Below, one piece after another: positions 17,805 through 25,299 of a stretch of DNA of 64,000 nucleotides (the stretch's first letter is position 1; the number at the start of each line of letters is the position of its first letter). Below the pieces are notes generated by a model. It was not told the DNA's origin, ran no database searches, and was given only the letters and a program-made list of their open reading frames with translations. Location: assembly GCF_045062745.1 (NCBI RefSeq), contig NZ_JBJGED010000003.1, positions 124,001-188,000 of the forward strand, written 5' to 3'. A program made the translations under genes and the position numbers. The stretch is from Paenibacillus_AA sp045062745 (GTDB lineage Bacteria; Bacillota; Bacilli; Paenibacillales; NBRC-103111).

Positions 17805-18553
17805 GATCCGGGGTGCTCCAGGATCGGGTGGCTATCGTCACCGGTGCCACCCGGGGGATCGGAAGAGCGGTGTGGGAGCAATTCTCATATGCCGGCGCCA
17901 CCGTGATCGGCGTCTATGCCCGAAGCGAGGAGATCGCCGCGCGGCTAGAGGCGGAGAGGGAGTCGAGATCGATTCCGGGCGCCTTCTATCAAGGTTCGGT
18001 CCACGACCCCGCCTTCGTTAAGGAGCTGATGCAGCGGGTGAAGCGACAGTTCGGCCGCCTCGACATCCTGGTGAATAACGCCGGCATTACGAGGGACAAT
18101 CTGGCGATGCGGATGACCGTCGAAGAATGGGATACGGTGCTGCAAACGAACTGGCTCGGGACATTACTTTGCGCCACGGAGGCGATTCCATATATGAGGG
18201 AGCAAGGCGGGGGTTCCGTCATCAACGTTGTGTCGGTCTCGGGCATTTACGGCAGGGAGGCCCAGGCGAACTACAGCACCGCCAAGGGCGCTGTCATCGG
18301 CCTCACGAAGCTGCTGGCTCGCCGTCATGCGCAGGAGGGCATCCGCGTCAATGCGGTAGCCCCGGGCATGATCGCCACGGAGATGACGGAGTCGCTGCCC
18401 GCCGGCACCATGGACGCCTTCTTGGGGCACACGCACTTGAAGCGCCAAGGCACCGCTGGCGAAGTCGCGGCCGCCCTCTTGCCGCTGGCCTCCGGGGCTG
18501 CCGCTTATGTATCCGGACAAGTGCTCAAGGTAGACGGGGGGTTCCTGCGATGA
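17801..18553 (+). CDS. 3-oxoacyl-ACP reductase-like SDR (FabG family)
   Basis: A 250-residue short-chain dehydrogenase. It has the nucleotide motif TGATRGIG (residues about 15-22), NNAG, catalytic Ser in VVSVSG and the YSTAK Tyr/Lys pair, then GMIATEMTESLP. It probably reduces the beta-ketoacyl-ACP made by the KS-CLF, using NADPH. It overlaps the ACP stop by four bases and the following SDR-like gene by ATGA, so it is tightly operonic. No dehydratase or enoyl reductase follows, so the acyl product may stay at the hydroxy stage or borrow housekeeping enzymes. Confidence 0.9.
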   Translation: MRSGVLQDRVAIVTGATRGIGRAVWEQFSYAGATVIGVYARSEEIAARLEAERESRSIPGAFYQGSVHDPAFVKELMQRVKRQFGRLDILVNNAGITRDNLAMRMTVEEWDTVLQTNWLGTLLCATEAIPYMREQGGGSVINVVSVSGIYGREAQANYSTAKGAVIGLTKLLARRHAQEGIRVNAVAPGMIATEMTESLPAGTMDAFLGHTHLKRQGTAGEVAAALLPLASGAAAYVSGQVLKVDGGFLR

Positions 18554-19290
18554 GCCGAGCCGTATTGCTCACGAAAGCCGATCCGCTCTTCATGGGGCAC
18601 ATCTTGACCGAACTGCTGGAGCAGGGCTGCTCGACGGCTATGGTGTTTGCGGAACCGGGGGAAGCCGGCTCCTGCATGGATCGGGTGCCCGAGCGCCATC
18701 GGGAGCGGTTTTTCCCCTTATGGGGCCGGCCGACGGACGAGGAAGGCATTCGAGCCGTCGTGGATCAGGCCGCGAGCCGAATGGGGCGCTTGGATGTGTT
18801 GATTCACGGGGTAGAGGCCTGGGACGAAGAAGCGGGATATGACTTGGATCCCCTCGAATTCGGGTTGAACACGGCGGCGGAGCTCCGGAACCGCTTTTTG
18901 TATAGCCGGGCGGCGGCCGCGCATATGGCCCGCGCCAAATCGGGACAAATCTGGTTTTTGCTGCTCGCCGACAGCTTGTACTCTGCAGGGTACCCTTCTT
19001 CGCCGGTTCTGAATCAGGGAACGATCGGGCTGATGAAGACGCTCGCAAAGGAGCTCTCGCCCTTCCGGGTCGCCGTGAACGCCGTTACCTACGGCTATTA
19101 CGCCGTTCCGGACGAACGGGTGGACAAGAAGGAGCTTAGGCAAAGGTTGGAGATTCATGCCTTGAAGCCGTATCTACCGGCGCCGCAAGAGATGGCGGCA
19201 GCTTCCGTCGATTGGCTGCTGCGAGTCCCGGAGCGTCTGGTGAGCGGGCAAAATATCCATTTCGGTGCGGGGCTGGATACCGGCGTGTAA
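18550..19290 (+). CDS. Degenerate SDR-fold protein lacking catalytic residues
   Basis: A 246-residue protein with the overall length and order of an SDR but without its active-site marks. The glycine-rich nucleotide loop is replaced by TKADPLFMG. Aligning its SPVLNQGTIGL with YSTAKGAVIGL of the preceding SDR puts Ser and Asn where the catalytic Tyr and Lys should be. NAG is replaced by IHGVEAW. It may be a structural partner of the ketoreductase or a changed-function enzyme; its role is not known. Its start codon overlaps the previous stop (ATGA). The reading frame is open upstream, but ATG 18550 fits the operon spacing and protein alignment. Confidence 0.78.
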   Translation: MSRAVLLTKADPLFMGHILTELLEQGCSTAMVFAEPGEAGSCMDRVPERHRERFFPLWGRPTDEEGIRAVVDQAASRMGRLDVLIHGVEAWDEEAGYDLDPLEFGLNTAAELRNRFLYSRAAAAHMARAKSGQIWFLLLADSLYSAGYPSSPVLNQGTIGLMKTLAKELSPFRVAVNAVTYGYYAVPDERVDKKELRQRLEIHALKPYLPAPQEMAAASVDWLLRVPERLVSGQNIHFGAGLDTGV

Positions 19291-19314
19291 CTCATTCGGA
19301 GAGGAGAGTTCCGA

Positions 19315-19707
19315 TTGCTAATCGGCGTTGGACTCGATCTGGTAGAAATCGGACGGTTCGTCAAAATGCTGAACAAAAAGGATGAACTGCTGGTCGAGCG
19401 TTTATTGACGGACAAGGAACGAAGGGATTTCCTCGCTCTGGAGGCCCCGCATCGCCAGGCGGAATGGCTCGCCGGCCGATTCGCGGCCAAGGAAGCGCTG
19501 ATGAAGGCGCTGGGGCTGGCTTTGCCCCGAGGCATCGGCATGCGGGATATCGAAGTGAGTCCGGATTCGGCGGGCCGACCTTGCCTGGTCTTGTCCGACG
19601 CCGTCCTTCGGCAGTTGGAAGCCCCGATCTCCTGCCATCTCAGCATCACGCACACCGACACGACCGCGGCCGCTGTCGTCGTCATCGAGAAGGAGGCTCG
19701 CCCATGA
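19315..19707 (+). CDS. acpS: Holo-ACP synthase (AcpS-type 4'-phosphopantetheinyl transferase)
   Basis: A 130-residue AcpS-family enzyme that moves phosphopantetheine from CoA to the ACP serine. Family motifs are intact: GVGLDLVEIGRF at the start (Asp for magnesium), WLAGRFAAKEALMKALG in the middle (Glu and Lys), and SITHTDTTAAAVVV near the end. TTG 19315 is used, with GGAGAGGAG (19299-19307) upstream. A second AcpS placed with a private ACP suggests self-contained carrier activation. The gene symbol reflects the family; the housekeeping copy is expected elsewhere. It overlaps the next gene by ATGA. Confidence 0.9.
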   Translation: MLIGVGLDLVEIGRFVKMLNKKDELLVERLLTDKERRDFLALEAPHRQAEWLAGRFAAKEALMKALGLALPRGIGMRDIEVSPDSAGRPCLVLSDAVLRQLEAPISCHLSITHTDTTAAAVVVIEKEARP

Positions 19708-20648
19708 CGGCCTGGAAATGCAATAGACACTCCTTTTGGGCTCAGGCCCGATTAGCGGGGCTTATGCTGGCGAGCGTGCTTGCATTGGCCGCCTGCGGAG
19801 CGAGTCCTTCATCGGCTCCCCAGGCGCCAAAGGACGGGACGGGCGAATTCGTCGTGACTCCCGTCAAGCGGACCATAGCCGAGGAGGATCTGGCCTACTA
19901 TTCGCCGCAAATGAAAGCCATCTACCAACGAGGAAAACTCCGGGTAGCCTTGCCTGTTGCGGATCGCAACCCTTTCTTCTATACCGATGCGGGCGGGATG
20001 CTCACTGGGAGCGACGTAGAATTGGCCGCGGACATGGCGGCTCAATTGGGCGTGGACGTAGAGTATGTGCGGTCCGCGAAATCCTTCGAGGAGGTCGTGA
20101 ACCAGGTCGCTTCGGGCCAGGCCGACGTGGCCGTGTCCAAGCTCAGCGCGACATTGCCAAGAGCGGGAAAAGTGCTGTTCTCCGAGCCCTATCTCACGCT
20201 GCACCAAGGCCTCTTGATGAATCGTCTCGCCATGGCGCGGCTCGGACCTGCGAGTGTAGACCCCGTACAGCGCCTCCGCCAAGCGAAGGTGAAGATCGGG
20301 GTCATCGCGGGGACTTCTTACGTCAGTTTTGCGCATCTCCTATTCCCGAGAACCGAGACGGTCCAATTCGCGACCCCGCAGGAAGCAATGGATGCCGCGA
20401 TTAAAGGCGATGTGACGGCGATCTATTACGACGAGCTGCAATTGAAACAGCTGCTCGCGAACAACCCGGGGCGCTCCATCGATCTGCAGCTGCATCTCTT
20501 GCCGGATCAAGTCGATCCGATCGCCGTCGCGATCCCGCCTCAAGAGGGGCCATTGCTCGCTTGGATCAACTTGTATTTGCAGAGCAATCAGGCTCGCATT
20601 GATTATCTGTTGGCGAAATACGGGGTGAAAGCCGAGCATGCCCGTTAA
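19704..20648 (+). CDS. Amino-acid-type (SBP_bac_3) binding lipoprotein
   Basis: A 314-residue lipoprotein. The signal core ends with lipobox Leu-Ala-Ala-Cys (residue about 32), then a short linker and a family 3 solute-binding fold: KLRVALPVADRNPFFYTDAG, GSDVELAADMAAQLGVDVEY, and the second lobe with VKIGVIAGTSYVSFAH. Polar or charged amino-acid binding is typical of the family, but the ligand here is unknown. No amino-acid permease or ATPase is adjacent. It ends the RiPP operon and mirrors the binding lipoprotein at its front. Its start overlaps the AcpS stop, so co-expression is likely. Confidence 0.87.
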   Translation: MTAWKCNRHSFWAQARLAGLMLASVLALAACGASPSSAPQAPKDGTGEFVVTPVKRTIAEEDLAYYSPQMKAIYQRGKLRVALPVADRNPFFYTDAGGMLTGSDVELAADMAAQLGVDVEYVRSAKSFEEVVNQVASGQADVAVSKLSATLPRAGKVLFSEPYLTLHQGLLMNRLAMARLGPASVDPVQRLRQAKVKIGVIAGTSYVSFAHLLFPRTETVQFATPQEAMDAAIKGDVTAIYYDELQLKQLLANNPGRSIDLQLHLLPDQVDPIAVAIPPQEGPLLAWINLYLQSNQARIDYLLAKYGVKAEHAR

Positions 20649-20818
20649 GTAACGGCTCGTCGTAAACTGGAATTGTGCAGACGATCGTCCAGATGGGCTC
20701 GGCTTCCCCAAGCATGCGCGAACGTAATGCCCCCCGCTAAACACACGGTTTCAACCCCTTTTCGAACACGATTAGTTTCCTTGCCTTCCTCCAAAACCGT
20801 TATAATGTAACTTTCATA

Positions 20819-20847
20819 TTGCTAGACCCTATGACCGAACTTATAAT
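20819..20847 (+). promoter_or_regulatory. Sigma-A-like promoter of the ABC-2 exporter operon
   Basis: TTGCTA (20819-20824), 17-base gap, TATAAT (20842-20847). Another TATAAT is at 20801. The gap 20649-20873 otherwise shows no gene. Confidence 0.5.
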
Positions 20848-20873
20848 GGTATAAATTGCCTGCCTAGTAGCTT

Positions 20874-21692
20874 TTGTTGAATAGTGGGGTGTCTGGACTG
20901 CTGCAAGCTTATTGGTACATAACGAAAATGCGGGTGTTGACCAACCTGGCCTATCGCTTTGAAGTGTTCGCGGCTGTCGGAACCAACATTATTTTGCTGA
21001 TCGCGTCTGTGTTTTTGTGGAGATCCGCCTATGCAGGCATCGAACAGGTCCAATCCATGCAATTGGATGATCTGATTACGTATACGGTGCTTTCCATCCT
21101 GCTAGCTTCCGTTTTTGTATGCGGAGTACAGAATACGATCTATTATAAAATCCGCGAAGGCCAGATCGTCACGGATTTTTACAGACCGATCCCGCTGCTC
21201 GCCTCCTATTTGGCCGACGATCTCGGAAGTGCGGTCAGCGGGCTCGTGAATCGGGTGATTCCGCTGTTCCTGTTCGCCACGATCGTTTTCGGTCCGCCGC
21301 TCCCCGCCTCGTGGAAGCATTTTTTATTGTTCGTCCCCAGTGTCCTGTTGAGCTATGCTTTGTTATGGCTGCTAAGCGCTTTGGTCGGCTTGGCTGCGTT
21401 CTGGGTCATGGAGCTCGGCAACTTGGGCATCGTGAAGGATAGTATCGTGCGTATTTTGTCCGGCAGCCTCGTTCCGCTCTGGTTTTTCCCGGAGACGATC
21501 CAGCGCATCTCGGCGTTCCTGCCGTTTCAGTATACGTATCAAGCCCCGATCAGCATTTATATCGGCGTCGTTTCGATACCCGAAGCCTTTCAGGGGATGG
21601 TCATACAGATCGTTTGGGTCGCCGTATTGGCTCTTCTGCTCCGCTGGGCTTGGAATCGCACGAAGACGAAGACGCTGATCCAGGGAGGCTAA
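20874..21692 (+). CDS. ABC-2 type permease (COG4587-like)
   Basis: About 272 residues with six transmembrane helices and the N-terminal amphipathic stretch seen in COG4587 proteins. It belongs to a three-gene ABC-2 exporter with the next two genes. Substrates of this family are mostly uncharacterised. The start is uncertain: TTG 20874/20877 and GTG 20889 are possible, and none has a clear ribosome site. It begins a new transcription unit after the RiPP operon, so it may be independent; immunity or export of the acylated peptide is a speculative alternative. Confidence 0.82.
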   Translation: MLNSGVSGLLQAYWYITKMRVLTNLAYRFEVFAAVGTNIILLIASVFLWRSAYAGIEQVQSMQLDDLITYTVLSILLASVFVCGVQNTIYYKIREGQIVTDFYRPIPLLASYLADDLGSAVSGLVNRVIPLFLFATIVFGPPLPASWKHFLLFVPSVLLSYALLWLLSALVGLAAFWVMELGNLGIVKDSIVRILSGSLVPLWFFPETIQRISAFLPFQYTYQAPISIYIGVVSIPEAFQGMVIQIVWVAVLALLLRWAWNRTKTKTLIQGG

Positions 21693-21697
21693 GGACT

Positions 21698-22513
21698 ATG
21701 GTGGCAAAATTAAGGCATTACGGCTCCGTAGCGGCTTGTTTCGCCCGGCTGGCCGTACAGCGGCAGCTGGAATATCCTTTGTTTCTTGTCAGCTGGCTGC
21801 TGATGATTCCGATCCACTACTTCTCCGGGATTTGGATGCTGCGCATCATTGTGGACCGTTTTCAACCGCTGAATGGGTGGGATTTCCCCGAGCTGGCGTT
21901 TATCTATGGGCTGGGACTGTTGAGCCACGGGCTGCTGGTCGTCTTTTTTATTAATACGTGGCATATGGACCATATGGTCATCAACGGGGCGTTCGACCGG
22001 CTTCTGCTAAGGCCGATGAGCGTGTTTTTTCAGTTGGTGGCGAGCTATGTGAATTTTATCGGACTGATCGATCTCATACCGGGCACCATTATATTTATCT
22101 ATGGCTGCCAAGCCGTCGGCCTGGAGTGGTCCCTTGCGAACATAGGCAAGCTGATCCTCGTTGTAATTGGGGGCGTCTTCCTTCGGGCGGCGCTGTTCGT
22201 CAGTCTTGGCACGATCGCGTTCTGGACCAAGCGCAACGCTTCGACGGTTGATTTCGCTTTGTCTACCTTGGAGCGGGTCACGTTATATCCCCTTAGTCTA
22301 TACCCATACATCGTTCAGATGCTTTTTACGTTTCTGATCCCGATCGGGTTCATCAGTTTTTATCCGGCCGTCGATTTTCTGGACAAGGCTCATGCCTTTC
22401 AGCTTCCTTTAGGCTTTGCTCTTTGGACTCCTCTTCTCGGGTTGGTTTATTTTTGGTTATCGCTACGGCTATTCAGGCTCGGTATGAAAAATTATGAAAG
22501 CTCCGGATCGTGA
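21698..22513 (+). CDS. ABC-2 type permease (COG3694-like)
   Basis: A 271-residue integral membrane protein with six predicted helices. Typical family features are a short cytoplasmic N-terminus, a charged loop DRLLLRPMSVFFQ after helix 3 and a final helix before RLFRLGMKNYES. It pairs with the preceding permease to form the membrane channel of a heteromeric exporter. ATG 21698 has GGGAGGCTAAGG just upstream, and the gap to the previous stop is 5 bases. Confidence 0.85.
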   Translation: MVAKLRHYGSVAACFARLAVQRQLEYPLFLVSWLLMIPIHYFSGIWMLRIIVDRFQPLNGWDFPELAFIYGLGLLSHGLLVVFFINTWHMDHMVINGAFDRLLLRPMSVFFQLVASYVNFIGLIDLIPGTIIFIYGCQAVGLEWSLANIGKLILVVIGGVFLRAALFVSLGTIAFWTKRNASTVDFALSTLERVTLYPLSLYPYIVQMLFTFLIPIGFISFYPAVDFLDKAHAFQLPLGFALWTPLLGLVYFWLSLRLFRLGMKNYESSGS

Positions 22514-22522
22514 GGGTTGGAT

Positions 22523-23518
22523 ATGGCCGTGATTGAGGTCAATGACATCGTCAAAGAATATGTGGTCGTGAAGAAAGAAACCGGCCTTCGAGGAGCGGTT
22601 AAAAGCTTGTTCTTCCCCGAGAAAAAAATCGTCCGGGGTGTCGATGGCGTTACGTTCGCCGTCGAGCCTGGAGAAATTGTGGGGTATATCGGTCCGAACG
22701 GGGCGGGAAAAAGCACGACGATTAAGATGCTGACCGGCATTCTCCACCCGACTTCGGGCACCATCCGAGTGTGCGGCATTTCTCCGCAGGAGAACCGCAA
22801 GGCGGTTGTGAAAAAGCTCGGTGTCGTGTTCGGACAACGCACCCAACTGTATTGGGACTTGCGTCTCGGGGAATCGTTCGAGCTGCTCAGGCGGATTTAT
22901 CAGATAGACGACAAGCTTTACCGCGAAAATGTGGCCCTGTTAAATGAGGTCTTGAAGCTGAGCGAGTTTCTGGACACTCCGGTCCGCCAGCTGTCTTTGG
23001 GCCAACGGATGCGGGGCGACTTAGCCGCGTCCATGCTGCATTCGCCTTCCGTCTTGTTCCTGGATGAGCCGACGATCGGCCTGGACGTCGAAGCGAAGCA
23101 TGCCATCCGGCAGTTCATCAAAGAGATGAACCGCACGCTGGGGTTGACCGTCATTCTGACTACCCATGACCTGGATGACGTCGAGCAGCTGTGCAGCCGG
23201 CTGGTCATCGTGAACCACGGCAAGGTAGTGGAAGACGGCCCCATCGAGCATCTGATCGGCCAACTCACGCCGAAGCGGCAGCTCGTCGTTGACCTGCAGC
23301 ATCCTTGCGAAGATTTGACGCATCCTTCAGCCGAGATTGTGAAGCGGGAAGGCCTTAGACTGTGGTACCAGTTCGAGAAAAAACGGATCACGGCCGCCGA
23401 GCTCATCGCGGACTTGTCCCGGAAGCTGCCGATTCAAGACTTAAGCGTCAAAGAACCGGACATCGAAGAAGCGATTCGCGAAGTTTACAAAACTTCGCCG
23501 GAGCGGCAAGTTCAGTAG
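22523..23518 (+). CDS. ABC-2 exporter ATPase (COG4586-like)
   Basis: A 331-residue ATPase. It has Walker A GPNGAGKST, the Q-loop in GVVFGQRTQLYWDL (the FGQR form is typical of COG4586), signature LSLGQRMRGDLAASM, Walker B SVLFLDEPTIGLD and the switch His in TTHDLDD. The C-terminal extension (about 245-331) is typical of exporter ATPases. It powers the two preceding permeases. ATG 22523 is chosen over TTG 22517 because GAGGG (22512-22516) is 6 bases upstream. Confidence 0.9.
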   Translation: MAVIEVNDIVKEYVVVKKETGLRGAVKSLFFPEKKIVRGVDGVTFAVEPGEIVGYIGPNGAGKSTTIKMLTGILHPTSGTIRVCGISPQENRKAVVKKLGVVFGQRTQLYWDLRLGESFELLRRIYQIDDKLYRENVALLNEVLKLSEFLDTPVRQLSLGQRMRGDLAASMLHSPSVLFLDEPTIGLDVEAKHAIRQFIKEMNRTLGLTVILTTHDLDDVEQLCSRLVIVNHGKVVEDGPIEHLIGQLTPKRQLVVDLQHPCEDLTHPSAEIVKREGLRLWYQFEKKRITAAELIADLSRKLPIQDLSVKEPDIEEAIREVYKTSPERQVQ

Positions 23519-23702
23519 GATATAGTGTTGCGGTGAACGACAGAAGGCGGGCTCTAACCTCCAGCTAAGGGGCGGAACCCGCCTCGGGCGCGATTGGACA
23601 TCGCTGGGGAGACCAAGAGTGGTCGAAGCAAAGTCGTCCTGGAATCGGGAATGGGCGGGAGCTTATCCGATGCGTGGGCGGCGCTGGGGTATCTGGTGTG
23701 AG

Positions 23703-23890
23703 AAGAGGGATTTCCTCCCTCTTTTTCGTCGGATTCAAGCAACTTAAGGGATGTGAGGGGGAAAAGCTCCCTCTTTTTTTATGGAAAAAAGCATAAATCG
23801 GGGGGATCGGGCCAAAGGAGAGGGAGCTTTTCCCTCACATCAGCGCGAAACACGTGGTTAGGAGCGAAAGGGAGGGAGGTTTTCCCTCTC
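23703..23890. repeat. Dispersed palindromic intergenic repeat, copy A
   Basis: Three to four GGGA/TCCC hairpins in a row. AAGAGGGA (23703-23710) pairs with TCCCTCTT (23716-23723) and is followed by T and CGTCGGATTCAAGC. A second unit GATGTGAGGGGGAAAAGC, continuing into TCCCTC (about 23750-23773), is repeated inverted at about 23818-23841. A last unit at 23868-23890 reads GGGAGGGAGGTTTTCCCTC. A related copy with the same order lies at 55225-55410. Confidence 0.65.
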
Positions 23891-23997
23891 CTGGTTAGGA
23901 CGACGCCCGTCTAAACAACAGGCGACACGATTTCATCTACGATCGGAACCTCTCTGCCCGCCCGCCCCACGCGCCAAACTGAACGCCTACGCGACGC

Positions 23998-24025
23998 ACC
24001 GTCCGCACAGGACGGTTTTCTTTTT
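23998..24025 (+). terminator. Hairpin terminator
   Basis: ACCGTCC (23998-24004) pairs with GGACGGT (24010-24016) and is followed by TTTCTTTTT. No gene is evident just upstream, so it may end read-through or a small RNA. Confidence 0.65.
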
Positions 24026-24066
24026 GCCCACAAACAGAAGTCAATAGAAATCAACTAAAATAATCA

Positions 24067-24117
24067 CCTAAAATTAAAGTAAAATAAATTGACAGTTATA
24101 CTATAATGCCATAAAAT
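24067..24117 (+). promoter_or_regulatory. Promoter of the sugar ABC transporter operon, shared block copy 1
   Basis: TTGACA (24089-24094), 17-base gap, TAAAAT (24112-24117). A TATAAT at 24102 lies only 7 bases after the -35 box. The block from CCTAAAATTAAAGTAAAAT to the -10 matches 41964-42014. Confidence 0.7.
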
Positions 24118-24162
24118 CAAGGCAGGATCCGTATTTAATTTGGTTAAAGGGTGGTTCCGACC

Positions 24163-25299
24163 ATGGCCCATGTCTCGTTCCGGCACGTGTATAAATACTA
24201 CAAATCCGAATCGACTCCCTCCGTCAAGGACTTCCATCTCGAGGTCGACGACGGAGAATTTCTGGTGCTTGTCGGGCCTTCCGGCTGCGGCAAGACGACG
24301 ACGCTCCGCATGCTCGCAGGGCTGGAGGACATTTCGGAAGGCGAGATCTACATAGGGGATCGCTACATTAATTATGTGTCTCCGAAGAACCGCGATATCG
24401 CGATGGTGTTTCAGAACTATGCGCTCTACCCGAATTTATCCGTATTCGAGAACATGTCGCTCGGCCTAAAGCTGAGGAAGATGGCCAAGCATGAGATCGA
24501 ACTGCGCGTGAAGCGGGCCGCCACGACGCTCGAGATCTACTCGCTGCTCGGGAAGCGGCCGAACCAGCTGTCCGGCGGCCAGAAGCAGCGGGTTGCGCTC
24601 GGACGCGCGATCGTGCGGGAGCCGCAGGTGTTCCTGATGGACGAACCGCTGTCCAATCTGGATGCGAAGCTGCGGACCCAGACGCGCGCCGAGCTGATCC
24701 GGCTCCATCAGGAGCTGAGGGCGACGACCGTGTACGTCACGCACGACCAGACCGAAGCGATGACGATGGGCTCGCGGATCGTGGTCATGAAGAGCGGAGA
24801 GATCCAGCAGGTCGCGACGGCGAAGGACATCTATAATCACCCGCGCAATTTGTTCGTAGCCGGATTCATCGGCTCCCCGCCGATGAATTTCGTGGAGGGA
24901 GCGGTGCTCGAGGAGGAGGGCCGGTTCTACTTCGATACGAAGCGGTGGAGGCTGCCGATTCCCGAATCGTTCTACCCCGCATTCCGCAGAACTTCCGCGA
25001 CGGCCCTGCGCCAGATCGTGATGGGTATCCGGCCGGAGCATGTCGTGTGCGACCCGGAGCTCGTGCGCCAGCATAGCGCCTCGGCGGTTCAGGCTAAGGT
25101 CGACATCCGGGAGCTGATGGGCGCGGATATGTTCCTCTATTTAACTTCAGGCGACACCCGTATGATCTCCCGCGTGGAAGCGCATTCACCTTTTGAGCCG
25201 GGAGATGCCGTGCAGGCTGCGTTCCGGATGGAAAAGGCGCATTTCTTCGATAAAGAAACCGGGATGTCGTTGCAGGCTCAGGAGGATCCTCGGGCATGA
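24163..25299 (+). CDS. Sugar ABC transporter ATPase (MsmX/UgpC type)
   Basis: A 378-residue ATPase of the carbohydrate-uptake CUT1 class. It has Walker A GPSGCGKTT near residue 38, signature LSGGQKQRVALGRAI, Walker B VFLMDEPLSNLD, the switch His in THDQTEAM and a C-terminal TOBE/OB regulatory region (about 240-378). It energises the permeases that follow and could serve other sugar permeases, as MsmX does. ATG 24163 is preferred over GTG 24151 because AAAGGGTGG (24146-24154) lies 8 bases upstream. It overlaps the next gene by ATGA. Confidence 0.92.
   Translation: MAHVSFRHVYKYYKSESTPSVKDFHLEVDDGEFLVLVGPSGCGKTTTLRMLAGLEDISEGEIYIGDRYINYVSPKNRDIAMVFQNYALYPNLSVFENMSLGLKLRKMAKHEIELRVKRAATTLEIYSLLGKRPNQLSGGQKQRVALGRAIVREPQVFLMDEPLSNLDAKLRTQTRAELIRLHQELRATTVYVTHDQTEAMTMGSRIVVMKSGEIQQVATAKDIYNHPRNLFVAGFIGSPPMNFVEGAVLEEEGRFYFDTKRWRLPIPESFYPAFRRTSATALRQIVMGIRPEHVVCDPELVRQHSASAVQAKVDIRELMGADMFLYLTSGDTRMISRVEAHSPFEPGDAVQAAFRMEKAHFFDKETGMSLQAQEDPRA

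Larger units (their letters stand above)
23519..24066. other. Gene-poor spacer with palindromes
   Basis: No convincing gene is seen. It holds an inverted repeat AGGCGGG/CCCGCCT (23545-23584) without a T-run, the dispersed palindromic repeat at 23703-23890 and a terminator at 23998-24025. It is a likely site for a small RNA, but none can be assigned. Confidence 0.5.

Noticed and set aside
17801..19290. A single fused double SDR
   Set aside because: The stop at 18551-18553 clearly separates two proteins with ATGA overlap.
24089..24107. TTGACA with TATAAT as a promoter pair
   Set aside because: The gap is only 7 bases; the -10 at 24112-24117 gives the proper 17 bases.
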